From NCBI GenBank assembly GCA_023053545.1, contig JAKZAN010000001.1, forward strand, positions 10,250,565-10,314,564: a stretch of 64,000 bases of DNA, given 5' to 3'. The position numbers were made by a program, and so were the translations under genes. Below are positions 1-15,700 of the stretch, in pieces; positions within the stretch are counted from its first letter, which is position 1; each line of letters opens with the position of its first letter. The stretch comes from Lepidurus packardi. Lineage: Eukaryota; Arthropoda; Branchiopoda; Notostraca; Triopsidae. The notes beneath the pieces are model-generated. The model saw nothing but the letters and a program-made list of their open reading frames with translations, did no database searches and had not been told where the DNA came from.

Positions 1-1
1 A

Positions 2-3000
2 TATGTCCATGGACGTCCTTTGAAGATCGTTACCGACAATGTCGCGGTGAAATGGCTTCAAGCGGCACAACCAATGAACCGTAAGTTTGCGCGTTGGTTA
101 GTAGCGATGGAAGAATACCAACCTTTCACCATTGAACACCGTAAAGGTAAGTTGAACGTGGTAGCCGACGCTCTTTCCCGAGCACCAGTAGGGAACCCCA
201 TTGAGAGCGAAGACGATTTCCGTATGTTTGTGTGCCTTCTTACTCCCAGTCCGATTTCGAAATCCGAATTAGCCACCTTACAATCTGTGAGTCCCGATTT
301 TCGGAAAATCCTACGAGTCTTACGTGATCAGCCTAATGAAGAATCGAAAAGAAGCCGTGACCGGATTAAGGAAGAATTTCACATTAAGGATGAAGTACTT
401 TACCGTATCAATGTGGGTATAGGACGACGTCTACTACTCGTAGTGCCTCCATCGTTACGACGGGATTTAGTATCCGCAGTACACGACCCCCCGGAAAACG
501 GTCATCTCGGAAGAGAGAAAACAATTGAACGACTAATTCAACGATTCTGGTGGCCTGGGATGCGACAGACGGTGAAAAGATACATCCGCGGCTGTTTAAA
601 ATGTCAAGTAAATAAGCTACCTCCAGGATCTCGAGAAGGACATCTGCAATCCATACCCCCACCAACGAAACCTTTTGAGGTAATTGGTATAGACCATGTA
701 GGGCCCTTACAGAGAACTCCGCGCGGGTCGAGACATATCCTGGTAATCGTAGACCATTTGACTAAGTGGACGGAATTGGCATCCGTGCCGGATACTAGCA
801 CGGAGGAAGTTATTCGAATCCTGAAAAACCAGATCTTCCTCAGACATGGAATACCCGCTCAGATTATCAGTGATCGAGGATCCGCCTTTACATCACAAAA
901 CTTCGAAGAAACGATTAGAAGCTTGGGTATTCGACATAGCTTAACATCAGCCTACCATCCCCAGAGTAACATAGTCTTTGACTATGTCTGTCTCACGACC
1001 AAACGGGTATACTCATTTGATGGTACCAAACCAATGAAGATTCGTGGAAGCTTTCCGGCAATCATACAACATAAAGACAATCGAACAAGCACCACAGTCC
1101 TAGTTTACGATGACGCAAAGGAGAACCTTCTGTCCTTTCAAACGTCCAAAGAACTGAAGCTCATCGAAATATCCGACAGCATAACGGAAGATGATGGCCT
1201 AAGCGATGTTCAACTAAGGAAGAAGTACCCCAAGCTGTTTGACGATGTGGGAAAGCTGGTTGGAAAACAAGTAAAGCTACACGTAGATGAAGCAGTACCG
1301 CCGAAAGCGCAGCCTCACAGAAGAATCCCGTTTCATCAAAGAAGAAAAGTAGAAGAGGAACTGCTAAAGATGGAGAGACAAGGGATAATAGAGAAAGTGC
1401 ACGGACCGACTCCCTGGGTTTCACCCATAGTCGTGGTTCCTAAACCCAAATCACCGGGGCAAGTACGCATCTGCGTAGATATGCGCGAAGCCAATAAAGC
1501 GATTGCGCGAGAACGCCACATCACGCCTACTCTCGACGAGATTCTGGCCGAGTTGAATGGTGCCGCACTATTCTCAGTAATAGACTTAAAACACGGTTAC
1601 CATCAGCTCGAATTGGAAGAAGAGAGCAGAAGCATAACAACATTTGCAACGCACTGCGGTTTACGTCGATACAAACGGCTATCCTTCGGGATCAATGCAG
1701 CAGCAGAGATATTCCAGGAAGCCATTCGACAAACACTAATTGGCCTGATTGGTCAACTGAACATAAGTGATGACATCATCATATTTGGACGCAACGAACG
1801 CGAGCATAACGAGAGACTTCATGCGGTCTTGAAACGCCTCCATGAACACGGTTTAGCTGTGAATTGGGAAAAAACCAAGATAAAACGCCGGGAGGTCTCG
1901 TTTTTTGGATTTACTTTCAGCCAACAAGGCATGAGGCCTGATCCAAGGAAAGTTGAATCCCTCCTGCACGCATCGAATCCATCGAACGAAGGAGAATTAC
2001 GAAGTTTTTTGGGTTTAACCAACTATCTTTCGCGGTTTATCAACGGATATTCGACAATTACAGCGCCCTTACGCAGACTGCTAAAAAAAGAAGTGGCGTA
2101 CATCTGGTCAGAAGAATGTGACCGAGCGGTAGCAGCCCTCAAAGAAGCACTCACCAGAGAAAACAGCTTAACATTTTTCGACCCCAACGCCCCAACAATC
2201 ATTGTAACGGACGCCAGTCCAGTAGGCATAGCAGCTATCCTAATTCAGACAGTTAAAGGAGTTGAACGGGTGATAGCCTATGCTAGTCGTTCTTTGTCAG
2301 AGACCGAGAAACGGTATTCTCAACTAGAGCGAGAGGGGCTAGCGGTAGTATGGGGTTGCGAGTACTATCACTTATACGTGTTTGGAAAGCCAGTAACTAT
2401 ACGTACCGATCACAAGCCGTTGGTAGGGCTGTTCCGAAAACGCGTCGCCAACGTCAACGTTCGTATAGAAAGGTGGTTAATCAGACTCCTCCCATACGAT
2501 GCCACCGTTGAACACATACCGGGCGCAACCAACCCCGCGGACTACATGTCCCGACAGCCCTCACCTGCGTCAAGAAGCACCATTGCTGCGGAGAGTGCTG
2601 AAACTGTTGTCCGAATGGTAAGTCACCAGGCAACACCGTCAGCACTCAGCGTAACAGCCATAGCTGAAGCAACGAACAGCGATGTGATCCTTCGACTGGT
2701 TAAGCAAGCTGTAAAGACAGGCAATTGGAGTAACGTCCACAAGAAGAGCAAGGTCTATTTCCAGTGCCGAACAGAGATTGCCCTTAACTTGGAAGAAGGT
2801 GTACTGCTGAAAGGAAACAAGATTTGCGTACCAGACTCGCTTCAACTCCGTGTCACACAAATCGCTCACGAAGGACACCTAGGAGCAACCAAAACGAAAC
2901 AGCGGCTCAGAGCGAATGTATGGTTCCCTGGGCTAGACAGTAAGGTCGAGGAAGTTGTGAGCAGATGCTCAGAATGCCAGCTGCACACCGTGGAGCAGGG

Positions 3001-4057
3001 CAAGGAACCCGTTATTCCAACAGCTATGCCTGAACAACCTTGGAGCGAGTTAAGCATGGATTTCTTTGGATTATCGAATGGAGAGAAAGCCTTGGTGCTT
3101 GTGGACAAGCACTCGAGGTTCCCAGAGGTCGCGGTACTGAAGAGCACCAGTGCGTCAGCCGTAATAATAACACTCGAAAACATTTTTGCTCGTTTTGGAA
3201 TTCCCCAATCTGTGGCAAGTGACAACGGTCCCCCATTTCAAAGCGAAGAGATGTCCGCATACTTTCAGAAGCAGGGCATAAAGCATCGCCGCATCACACC
3301 ATATTGGCCTGCAGCCAATGGGGATGCAGAAAGATTCATGCGAAATCTCAACAAATTAGTGCGAACGTCTGTAGCGGCCAGAGTAGATTGGAAGACAAGA
3401 CTCCCGTCATTTTTACTGGCCTATCGGTCAACTCCTCACGCATCGACAGGTGTCAGCCCGGCCCAGCTGATGTTCGGAAGGAATATTAGCACCAAGCTGC
3501 CGCAAGTGAAGATCAGCGACAACACCAGTCGCAAGACAGAAGAGGCACTGCAGAACGATCGACGAGCAAAAGAAAAAATGAAGCTGCACGCCGACCGTGC
3601 CAACAAAGCCAAACCGAAGAACCTGGAGGTTGGAGAAATGGTTTTGTTGCGAGACAAAGAGCCTCTGCGCAATAAGATGAAACCTGAGTACGAAAGCAAC
3701 CCGTACCGCGTCACAGCGGTGAAAGGGACGATGGTCACAGCAAAGAAAGAAGACAAAGTAATCACGAGAAACGCTAGTAGCTTCAAGAGGTTCCTTACAC
3801 CGATAGGAACTCTCCAGCCTTCCACTGAAGCAGTGTCTGATGAGCAGCCTGATCAACAATGGCAAAAGCAGCAGACACCCATCCAGCAAGAGAGGAGGCA
3901 AAACGCGGAAGCTCGTGAAGAAATCGAACATGAAGAACAAGAAGTTCGCGAAGAAGGGGAGAAGCCGCCGGATAAGAGGAGGCCACGCCCACAACGCACA
4001 AGAGCCGTCCCAAGTCGATTGAAAGACTATGTGCTCACGACTGTTCAGTCAACATAA
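2..4057 (+). mobile_element. Ty3/gypsy retrotransposon: two pol segments in one ORF
   Basis: One uninterrupted frame, open to the left window edge, holds parts of two gypsy polyproteins. Residues about 1-56 (numbered from position 20) are an RNase H end (ADALSR), followed by an H2C2 zinc finger near 155-197 and an integrase core with ISDRG and SAYHPQSN. At residue 317 (nt 970) this core stops before its catalytic Glu region and switches to a protease-like stretch, then a second full reverse transcriptase (about 430-615, active site ISDD), RNase H (about 735-850), zinc finger (about 950-995) and integrase (about 1010-1120) with a charged Glu/Arg-rich tail. The second part has no gag. No flanking LTR is visible to position 4434. 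The elements are of different families, since the two RNase H and integrase parts differ strongly. Reading frame intact, so the fusion may be recent or the assembly may have joined copies. Confidence 0.9.
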
Positions 4058-4434
4058 AGCACTTTAAATCACAAAACTCCAACAATCAAAATCACCGCCT
4101 TAACTCTACTTCTCCTGACTACCGCTACATACCCCGACTCGCTACCCACTCTCTGACTACCACTCTCCTCAGCAACTCTTCACGCAACACACATCTCACG
4201 CCACCTAGTGAGCCTTAGAAATACTAATATACATATAATTTAACCATTACAATATTCATAAGAATTGTATTAAAATCACGGTAATACTTAGACGAAGTAT
4301 ACAATTGATAATATATTATTTGCAACGTTCTTATTCAATCCATGTTGAATTTAAAGAAGCGAAATTAAGCTAATTATCGTAAATTGAGTTGTACAATAAA
4401 TTTGTCTTTTTATTCAGAATTCAGAGCTGTGATC
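4058..4434. other. AT-rich spacer between gypsy ORF and OSGEP
   Basis: No gene or LTR recognised. The first 150 bases are C-rich with many short CTC/ACT words. The rest is AT-rich and probably contains the OSGEP promoter and 5' UTR. Confidence 0.4.
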
Positions 4435-5849
4435 ATGGTGATTTGCATAGGATTTGAAGGCAGTGCTAATAAACTAGGAATTGGCATAATTAAATGTGGA
4501 AAGGTGCTCTCAAATCCACGAAGAACGTTTATTACTCCTCCTGGGGAAGGTATTTATATTATAATCAGTACTTTTATATTTCACTGCTGTGCTGTGCGTA
4601 GTTCAAAATTTACATCCTATGAATTTAAGGTTTTATGCCAAGTGAGACCGCCAGGCACCACCAGAAACATGTACTACGCTTACTGAAAGAAGCTTTGGAT
4701 CAAGCCGAAGTAACTAACTCTTTGCCATTTATCAATATTAAAATCTTTCAATACTATATTAATGTCGTAACAGATTAAACCCGAAGAAATAGATGTTATT
4801 GCCTATACCAAGGGACCTGGAATGGGTGCACCCTTGGTTTCAGTTGCTCTGGTAGCAAGGACCGTAGCTCAACTATGGAATAAACCCATCGTCGCAGTTA
4901 ACCACTGCATAGGACGTAGTTTCTTTTTCTCTTTGTTTTCGCTCATTCTTAGATTTCATATTTCACACTTGTTATAGACATTGAAATGGCACGGCTCATC
5001 ACAGGAGCACGGAATCCCACTGTTTTATATGTCAGTGGAGGAAATACCCAAGTTATTGCCTATGCGGAGAAGCGCTATCGAATTTTCGGGGAAACGATTG
5101 ATATTGCAGTGGGAAATTGCTTGGATAGGTTTGCGCGCATTATTAAACTCTCCAACGACCCTAGCCCCGGCTACAACATTGAACAACTAGCTAAAAAGTA
5201 GGTTTTGCAGATATATTTGTTTCTTGTGCTTTAGCGACTTATTGATTATTGTGCTGTTTTATACAGAGGTAGCAAATACGTGTCACTGCCATATGTTGTG
5301 AAAGGCATGGATGTGTCTTTTTCAGGACTTCTGTCATACCTGGAAGAAAAAGCTGAAGGTTGGCTCAAAGAAAGCCATTGTACAGAAGCTGATCTTTGTT
5401 TTTCGCTTCAAGAAACCGTTTTCGCGATGCTCGTAGAAATTACAGGTATATTCGCGTGGTTAAGAATTAGACAGCTTCGTTATATTAAGTTGAGTTAATT
5501 CACGTAGAGCGTGCCATAGCTCACTGTGGCTCCTCGGAGGTTCTAATCTGTGGAGGCGTGGGGTGCAACACACGCTTGCAGGACATGATGGGCCAAATGT
5601 GTGCGGAACGTGATGCATTTATGTTTGCCACAGACGAACGCTTTTGCATCGACAACGGAGCTATGATAGCGCAAGCTGGACTGGAAATGTTTAAGGCTGG
5701 AATTCGTACACCGTTGTCCGAAACTACCTGCACACAACGGTATTTATTAAGCGCATGTCTCTTATTCTTCGTCTGTTTTGTTAACAATATTTGTTTTTGT
5801 CTGCAGGTATAGGACAGATGAAGTAGAGGTTGTGTGGCGAGAGGATTAA
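4435..5849 (+). CDS. OSGEP: OSGEP/Kae1, tRNA N6-adenosine threonylcarbamoyltransferase
   Basis: Catalytic subunit of the KEOPS complex, which transfers threonylcarbamoyl to A37 of ANN-decoding tRNAs in cytosol and nucleus. Seven exons join in phase: 4435-4549, 4630-4709, 4774-4915, 4978-5197, 5267-5445, 5508-5739, 5807-5849, giving 336 residues, the family's normal size. Visible family features are the start [35 protein letters not shown], the metal-binding HCIGH split by intron 3, [52 protein letters not shown] and the end [16 protein letters not shown]. All introns are 57-81 nt with GT/AG borders. The start is the only Met fitting the family N-terminus. The stop codon lies 40 bases into the last exon. 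Confidence 0.96.
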
Positions 5850-6132
5850 TTTAAGAAAGGATTTTTCCTTTGCGATATGTTTGTTCACAAATGAACCAGA
5901 ATACACGTGCAAATTTAAATATAGTTCATTCTTGGATAGGTTTTTAACTGCATCTTCTAGCGGAGCAATTTTTAAATACTACAATTCACTTGATAGACTA
6001 CTGGCAATTGCAAAGATTTTTAGTTGGCTTGGAATTTCGAAAAGGGCATTTCAATTCGCGATTACTGCATTTGAGCTCGTGATTCATCTTGAAGACAAAT
6101 TTAATTTCACTATTTAGGCCAGCTCAATGGAA
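5850..6132. other. AT-rich spacer after OSGEP
   Basis: Probably the OSGEP 3' UTR and spacer. An open stretch of 95 codons here has AT-driven composition and no recognisable family, so no gene is called. Confidence 0.3.
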
Positions 6133-6778
6133 AGGGGTCTGGATAAAACGCGAGATGATCCTGCGAAACCGCGCCAGCGAAATCCCGCGAAACGTGGTAA
6201 AACGCGAAACATTAAATTGTGAGAAATGTTACGTTACATTTTTTAAAAATACTTTAAAAAAAACAGAAGAAATTAAAAGAAAGTATCCTAACCTAATCGA
6301 ACGTAAAGCTAAATATAAATTAAATTAAGCTTCATACAGTAAGTATTTTTAAATAATTTAGTATACTAAATTCGTACCAGGTATTTCAAGCCAAGTTTAC
6401 CTATAAAAGAACCGTAGGCAGGCCCCGTACAAGGTTGAGATATTATTCTGCCCAATTTTGCTACGAGCGGCTAGGAATTCCACCCACCGAGCTTCAGTCC
6501 GTAACCAAAGACAAGGTCCCTTGGAAAACACTTCTCGGCTTGCTCGAACCGCGACCCTATTAATGGGAAATGTGGTTTTGAAAATGTATGTGTACTAAAT
6601 TCGTTATTTAGATATTGTTAATGACGAACTAAACACTTTTTGACATCTAAAAACCTCAAATTGAGTTGCTATTTTTTAAATCCTATTTTTGCTCTGTTAT
6701 TAAATGGCAGAGCTGTTTTGCGGTCCGTTTCGCGTTTTACTATTTCCCGTTTCACACTTCGGGTTTTATCCACACCCT
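6133..6778. mobile_element. Inverted-repeat (MITE-like) element
   Basis: The left end reads AGGGGTCTGGATAAAAC and the right end, reverse-complemented, reads AGGGTGTGGATAAAAC. Inside both ends are further AAACG/AAACGCGAAAC words (for example near 6150-6210 and 6720-6740) that also pair in inverted orientation. Length is 646 bases. GGAA-like bases abut both ends but a clean target-site duplication is not visible. The middle is AT-rich apart from a coding fragment described separately. The superfamily cannot be named. Confidence 0.55.
6384..6563 (+). pseudogene. C-terminal fragment of a non-LTR retrotransposon ORF
   Basis: The frame reads RTVGRPRTRLRYYSAQ, then CYERLGIPP and LLGLLEPRPY before a stop. 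The GRPRTRW...ERLGI...LL..L.PRP pattern is a common C-terminal tail of jockey/L1-like ORF2 proteins annotated in animal genomes, recognised here from memory. No reverse transcriptase lies upstream, so this is a truncated remnant. It lies wholly inside the inverted-repeat element at 6133-6778. Confidence 0.5.
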
Positions 6779-6833
6779 GGGAAGTAAATAAACAAACTGA
6801 AGTTGAAAGTTTGAGTTAATGACTTGATTGATA

Positions 6834-8631
6834 ATGATTGCTGCATCTAATAATAATTCTGAGAGTCTAGTACGTCAGTTCCTCTCAGTTTTTTCAGAAA
6901 AGCAGATTAACTCAACTGACCTTGACGATTTCTTAGAATCGTTCGCAAACATAAATGCTTTTTCGTCAATAGCCGGCGTGATAGGAAATCGTTATCAAGC
7001 CAAAGAAGTAGCTCTAATTAATAATTAAAAATCTTTCTAATATCTGAATGTTTACTCTAGGTGTATGAAAGTCTATGTGATCAACTATTCACCTTGTATA
7101 GAACGAGGTTTCCCAAAGCTAGGAGCTTTGTATTGCAGTTTACGCCGATTTTGATTTATTCATATTTGGATGGTATATCTCGAAGCAACTGCAAGAAAGT
7201 ATGTAATTTTTACATGACTTGGCAGCTTACTTTAGTCAGTTCCCTTCCTAGGAAGTCCAGTTGCTAGAAACACTGCTTTTGGGGATCTATAATGTCAAAG
7301 TTGGTGACAAAGTTGACGAACAAGCGTTTCCAAATTTTCGCATTCCCGTTCTAGCTCAGCCATCTTTATACCATGAAGTAAGCTTTTCCGTCTTCGAACT
7401 CTATATTTACTTATACATTTTGCGTCACTTTCAGCCTCTAGGATTAGCTGCATCGTCGCTAACAGAGGCGGCCCTACGACGTCTTGATCCTAGTCAGCGC
7501 CCTCGAGTTAATCACGAACCCCTTCCTCACCGCGAAGCACTTCGCGCTGCTTACAGACAAACAGTTTTGGGACTCATTTTGCGAGTTTATGGTCAGAATC
7601 TATCTTCTGTGCCACAGTACACCTATACTTACGCCTGCTCCATTATTCGAAAGTACTTCTCACACCTTTTTGCTCTATATACTAGCGATTCTAATCGTTT
7701 ATGTCCGCAGACTAGTGTCTCAAGGACTACCTGTTATTGAAGATTATACTCTACCGTCTCCTCAGGAACCTCTGCGACAAGTACGCTTACCTGTAGACTC
7801 AGAACTACTTCATGAGCTGCTGCACATTGCCTTTTCCATACTGTAAGTCTCCCAAACCAAAATACGGCATGTTTTTACTTTATGTTTGTATAGTTTGAGT
7901 CGAGATGTGGTTTGTGAACGTCAATTGAATGTGGCGTTGGTGAGCATAAGCGCTTTAGAAGCGGTCCAACAGCGAGCTGCCTACGAATTGTACTCTAATG
8001 TGCTCCTAGCTAGTCAAGCGATGCTGAGGCAAGCCCAGGCAGATCTTAAAGGTGAAAATCCTCTAAAACGTACCAATCATTACTCTTATGAATAATGATT
8101 AATTTAGGAACTAAAGGGAATATCCGCCTTGACAGCAGAAAAGTGTCCACACATATCGGACTCAGCAAATCCATGATTACCAACGCTTCATTCCGCACCA
8201 AGAAACTACCCGACGATATCACTGTCATCTCTTCTTTCAACCAAACCGATTCGGTGGAAGAACACAAACTTACAACCAATGGGTTAGGCGCCATTAGTGA
8301 AGATAAAGAAAATGAAGAAAGCGGGCTAATTACTGCTCTGGGCGAAGTTAAACCAGTCGACAAAAAGTCTGCTGTTGTCGATGCCATGGAGCGCATCACG
8401 TCAAAGCTCTCTGACCTGCCCTTGGTTAAGCGGCGCGAACCCAAAGAATCCGCAAAATCGGGTATTGCTGGCAAAATTAGTAACAAAGGCAAAGAACGGA
8501 AAGACAGCGAGCGAAGTGGGCGTTACGAAGGGGAAGACGCAGATTTTAACCCCGAAGAAATTCCTTTAAGAAATTTGAGTGACGAATCGGATGCATTGGG
8601 CAAAGTGCGGAGCTTGGAAAGCGACGAATGA
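6834..8631 (+). CDS. FAM126: Hyccin / FAM126 homologue
   Basis: Hyccin scaffolds the plasma-membrane PI4KIIIalpha-TTC7-EFR3 complex that makes PI4P. Exons: 6834-7007, 7061-7198, about 7252-7377, 7435-7652, 7711-7842, 7894-8051, 8108-8631, giving about 489 residues. Diagnostic stretches: YESLCDQLFTLYR, VLQFTPILIYSYL, LETLLLGIYNVKVGDK, IPVLAQPSLYHE, SLTEAALRR, PHREALRAAYR and ASQAMLRQAQADL. The N-terminal helical half (residues to about 315) is conserved. The last exon encodes a Ser/Lys/Glu-rich tail without known domains, as in the family. The ATG at 6834 is chosen because it is the first Met in the open frame. Exon 3 could start at 7252 or 7261; both keep the frame. The gene converges with the minus-strand gene ending at 8983. 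Confidence 0.9.
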
Positions 8632-8982
8632 AGAGAAAACGTTCGACATTTGTGTGGTTGGTGTTTCTAGTTTGACTTAATATATTTCTTCGCTGCCGCC
8701 ATTTCGTACAGTCTTCTCACTGGGCTAAAATAATTTTGTTGGTTACATAAATTTGATACTAGAACTATGTCTTAAAGAAGGGAGGACAACGTCAATGAAG
8801 AGAGGGATCCGGGAGTCTGCATAGCTTTTTGTATACTTTCCGGCTGATCCTGAAGGAAAGGGAGCTAGAGAGTGATTACCACAATACAATGAAGACCGAC
8901 GTTATCGAGGAAGACACCACCATGCTGGACGTTAACAGGAATGTTTCGTATATTTCCGTTTTTCTTACGAATAGCTATTTTA
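8632..8982. other. Spacer between convergent 3' ends (hyccin and PPP1R16)
   Basis: 351 bases that must hold both 3' UTR ends. No repeat, RNA gene or further coding region seen. Confidence 0.5.
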
Positions 8983-12049
<3,067 letters not shown>

Positions 12050-12762
12050 CTTCTGAATATACGATTAACACGTTCAATAGGACGGAATAGGAAAGACTTG
12101 CTAAACGATTCCGTTTTTGAAGTTCTGGAACCGTTTTTATAACAATACCATATCACTGAACGGGATGACGGTTGGCACGTAGGCGGAAACGCTTAGTGCT
12201 AAATTAAGATTATCCATCTAAATAGAGGGCAGGGTAGTGAATGGCTTTGAATGTATGTAACACTTTCATTTGAGGTAATTAAACTTGAAGGATTATTACA
12301 GATGAGCCACAACAAACTCCCGTACGGAGTTGGGAGTTAGGACGGCAAGCGTCTAATCCTCGGCTCTTGTTTCTTACACTCACTAAACAGCAGGACTGAT
12401 GAACAAAAGCGCATCTTCATAAAAAACTATATAAATACTGCGCACGTGGAAACTCTTGAACTAAACATCTAAAATTTGCAAAGCAAGTTGAAGAATGTAA
12501 GCCACTCGGTAAACAACCTCTTAAGAGTTGTTTTCATAAATCTAACATAGGTGGCTGCACCAATGCAGCTAAGCCGAGGGCTATGAATCTCATTTTGCAT
12601 TTCCTGTCGTTCGTGTTTCTTGCGGTTCGTATCGCAGTTTAGGACACTCCAATTAGCATCGTTTGTGTTTAAATTTGTGTCCGGTAAATATACGTTAGTA
12701 TTTTAAATCAATATCATAACTTAAGAGGGTAAAAATAAGTCTATTTAATTAAAAGGTTCAGA
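12050..12762. promoter_or_regulatory. Head-to-head intergenic region, probable bidirectional promoter
   Basis: 713 bases separate the start codons of the minus-strand PPP1R16 homologue and plus-strand NUP93. Both upstream regulatory regions must lie here or overlap in it. No TATA box with convincing position and no repeat was seen. Inferred from gene orientation only. Confidence 0.4.
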
Positions 12763-15700
12763 ATGGGCAGCAGTTCAATGGAATTGGGCGATTTGGGCTC
12801 TTTGCTGCAAGCTGCCGAAGAGCTGACGACCCAAATCGACGAAGCTGGTGCCGGAGCAGGTGACTTTCCACGTGTAGAAAGAAATTTGCGACAAATTTTC
12901 GAAGCGGGACAGCAACTTTATGCCCGTTCCAACCAGCCCTTAAATTCAGACACCCAGGCGTAAGAGATCTTTTATTTAGGCAGCAGTAACCAATTTTGAT
13001 TATGATCCTTTTTACCAGTGTCATATTGCTGGGATCCCGCGGAGTAGACGTTCCCAGAATTGCGGAGAAGTTAGAGTCCTTGAGTACAGCTCGTACCTTG
13101 GAGCCTTTGGAACCCCTGAAAGACACAGACATTGAAGGATTCCTGAAGAATGAAAGGGAAAACGTTATACTGGCCATAATTGAAGAAACCCGCAAAACCG
13201 TAATTTATTCTTTTCTTTTGACATAGAAATACTTTAAATTTTCTTAATTTTTCCTTTTAGACCTTTGAGAATTGTGAAAAGTTATACTGGGACACTTTGC
13301 AAAGCTCATGGGAGAAACACAAGCAAAAAGTGCTAAGCTCCTTAACTGGCACGGACGACAATGATCTGTTAGACGTATCCTTACCGTTGGCTCAGGTAAA
13401 TAAGGTGATGATGTTGGTCACCAGCATTTGTGTTCTTAATTGTGTAGACAAGCGTAGCAGCTGACTCTGTGCATGGACCCAGCAACTTGGGACAGCAAGA
13501 AATGGCGTATGCTGCAGCAGTTATTGCCTACAACCAAACTGTCCTCCAAGGTGGAGTGAAGCCATCGTTAGTGGATAAGTTCCTTAACGTGGCTCAGAAT
13601 ATGGGAGATGAGGTGACAGTCGAATTATTGCCCTTATACGATAACTATATAGGCTATTTAGAATGCTCTGGAGCTGTGGTCCATCTTAGTAGCAATGACT
13701 CAAGTTTCGGCCAAACCGCGTAGCCATGCAGCCACCCAAAGGGCTTTTATGGGCAATGCGCGTCAGCATTTGGAAAACCGGTATCGCACCTATGTGGAAT
13801 CCTGGATCTACGGCCAGTTAGGACAAGCTAAAATGGGTGGCAAACCTGGAACCTTGCCATTGGTAACAGCTTTCATGCAAGCCAAGCACGTGGAGCTGGA
13901 AGCTGGATTAGAAGGTCTGCGTCCTAACGAAATGGCTCCTTGGCCTGCTGTTTATTACTGTCTACGTTGTGGCGACGTCGCTGCTGCGTTACAGGCGGCC
14001 AAACGCGCGGGGTAATTAATCTTTCATTTAGTACTGATTTTCTTATACATTTGTTGTAATTTGACAGAGGAGTTTTGGGAGAGATTCTACCCGCTTTAGA
14101 AGAGCTCTTACAAAGCCCTGAAAAACGTTTGAGCCCCTCTGCTGAAGCACAGCTACGTCTGCAATACCGTCGCAGTGTACGAACTGCCAGTGACACTTAC
14201 AAACGGTAAATTTACCTTCGCTTCAAAAACTTAGAATTGTTATAAAGTAGTATGTTCGTCTTTTTAGGGTGGTTTACTGCGTTTTAGGGGCGTGTGACGT
14301 ATCTGACGATCACACGGAAGTATGTACTTCCACAGACGACTATTTGTGGCTGAAATTATGGCAATTGCGAGAAGAAGATGAAGACCACTCGCAAGATCAC
14401 ATGTCCTATACCCATTTCCAGAAGCTCATTCTGGATGAATACGGTAAGAACGTTTAACTATACCGGATCGTCTAATCGATTTTTTATTGTTATTATTAGG
14501 TGAACGGTACTTCAATGCCATGCAAGAGCCTTTTCTGTATAGCTCGGTGTTACTGTTGACGGCCCAGTTCGAAGCAGCCGTCGAATTCTTGGCTCGGGCG
14601 GGACCGTACAGTCTGAGAGGCCTCGCTGTACATTTAGCGTTGGCTTTATATGAAACTGGACTCATTTTGCTGCCTGCTTCCATCCAATCTCCACTGTGTA
14701 ATTCATTTTACCATCGTTTTCACCATTTAGACTACCAACTCATTCGTAATTGCTGTTTTCAGTGTCCAAAGAAGCAACCGACAAACCATCCGTGCATCGA
14801 CTGAACTTGGCTCGTTTAGTAATGCTATACACGCGACAGTTTGAAGCCACGGATCCAAAAGAAGCTTTGCACTATTTTTATTTCCTAAGGTAATTTTCAA
14901 AGATTTTTTTTATAGCTGTTTTATTGTTCGTTTTTATTTGAATTTAGAAATCTGAAAGGGAGTAAGGGCGAATCGTTGTTTACAGCCTGTGTCACGGAAT
15001 TGGTACTTGAATCGCGAGAATTTGGGCTTTTACTGGGCACGTTGGATGTGTCGGGCAGACGGGTGCCAGGATTAGTGGATCAGTTCGCTGGACCGGTGGT
15101 AGACGTGAGCCAAGTGATCCAAGTAGTGGCAGAATCTTCGGAAAGTCAGGGCTTAAGCGAAGATGCGGTGCGACTGTATGATTTGGCTGGACAGGAAAGC
15201 AAAGTACTGGAACTCCTTGTCCGCCTTTTGAGCCACTCTGTAACTCAAGTGACGACCTCGGAGAGCGCGGCTTATCGAATTTATCAACTGGCTTTAAGCG
15301 TAGCACACCGAATTCGTAACCAAGGAACAGCAGCCGATTCGACCTTGGCTCCTGCCTTTTTTCTTCTACTGGATGTAGCCACTTTTTTTGCTTTATATCA
15401 TGCGGGGAAGCATGCGGAAGCTTTGGTGGTAAAATAGAAAGTCATTTTTTCTAAAGATGAAGGTATAGTAACGCTCTTGGGACAGGCTATGTCGAAACTG
15501 AAATTGCTGCCCCTACAACCCGAGGAAGTGGAAACTAGAGTTAACCAATTCCGGCATTTGAAGGAGGATATCAGGCGTACCTTACCAGACGTCCTCCTGG
15601 CAACCATGAATATCCTCTATGCTAACTACCGGAAGTACAAGTAAGTACTAAGCATTGTTCATAACTTTTAACAATTTCTGGTCTTTTTCGTGTTGTAGGT

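Noticed and set aside
1819-3994. Minus-strand frames up to 188 codons under the gypsy ORF
   Set aside because: Antisense shadows of a strongly conserved plus-strand polyprotein.
4384-4434. Upstream in-frame extension of OSGEP
   Set aside because: The residues before the Met at 4435 do not match the family, and the protein from 4435 already has the normal length.
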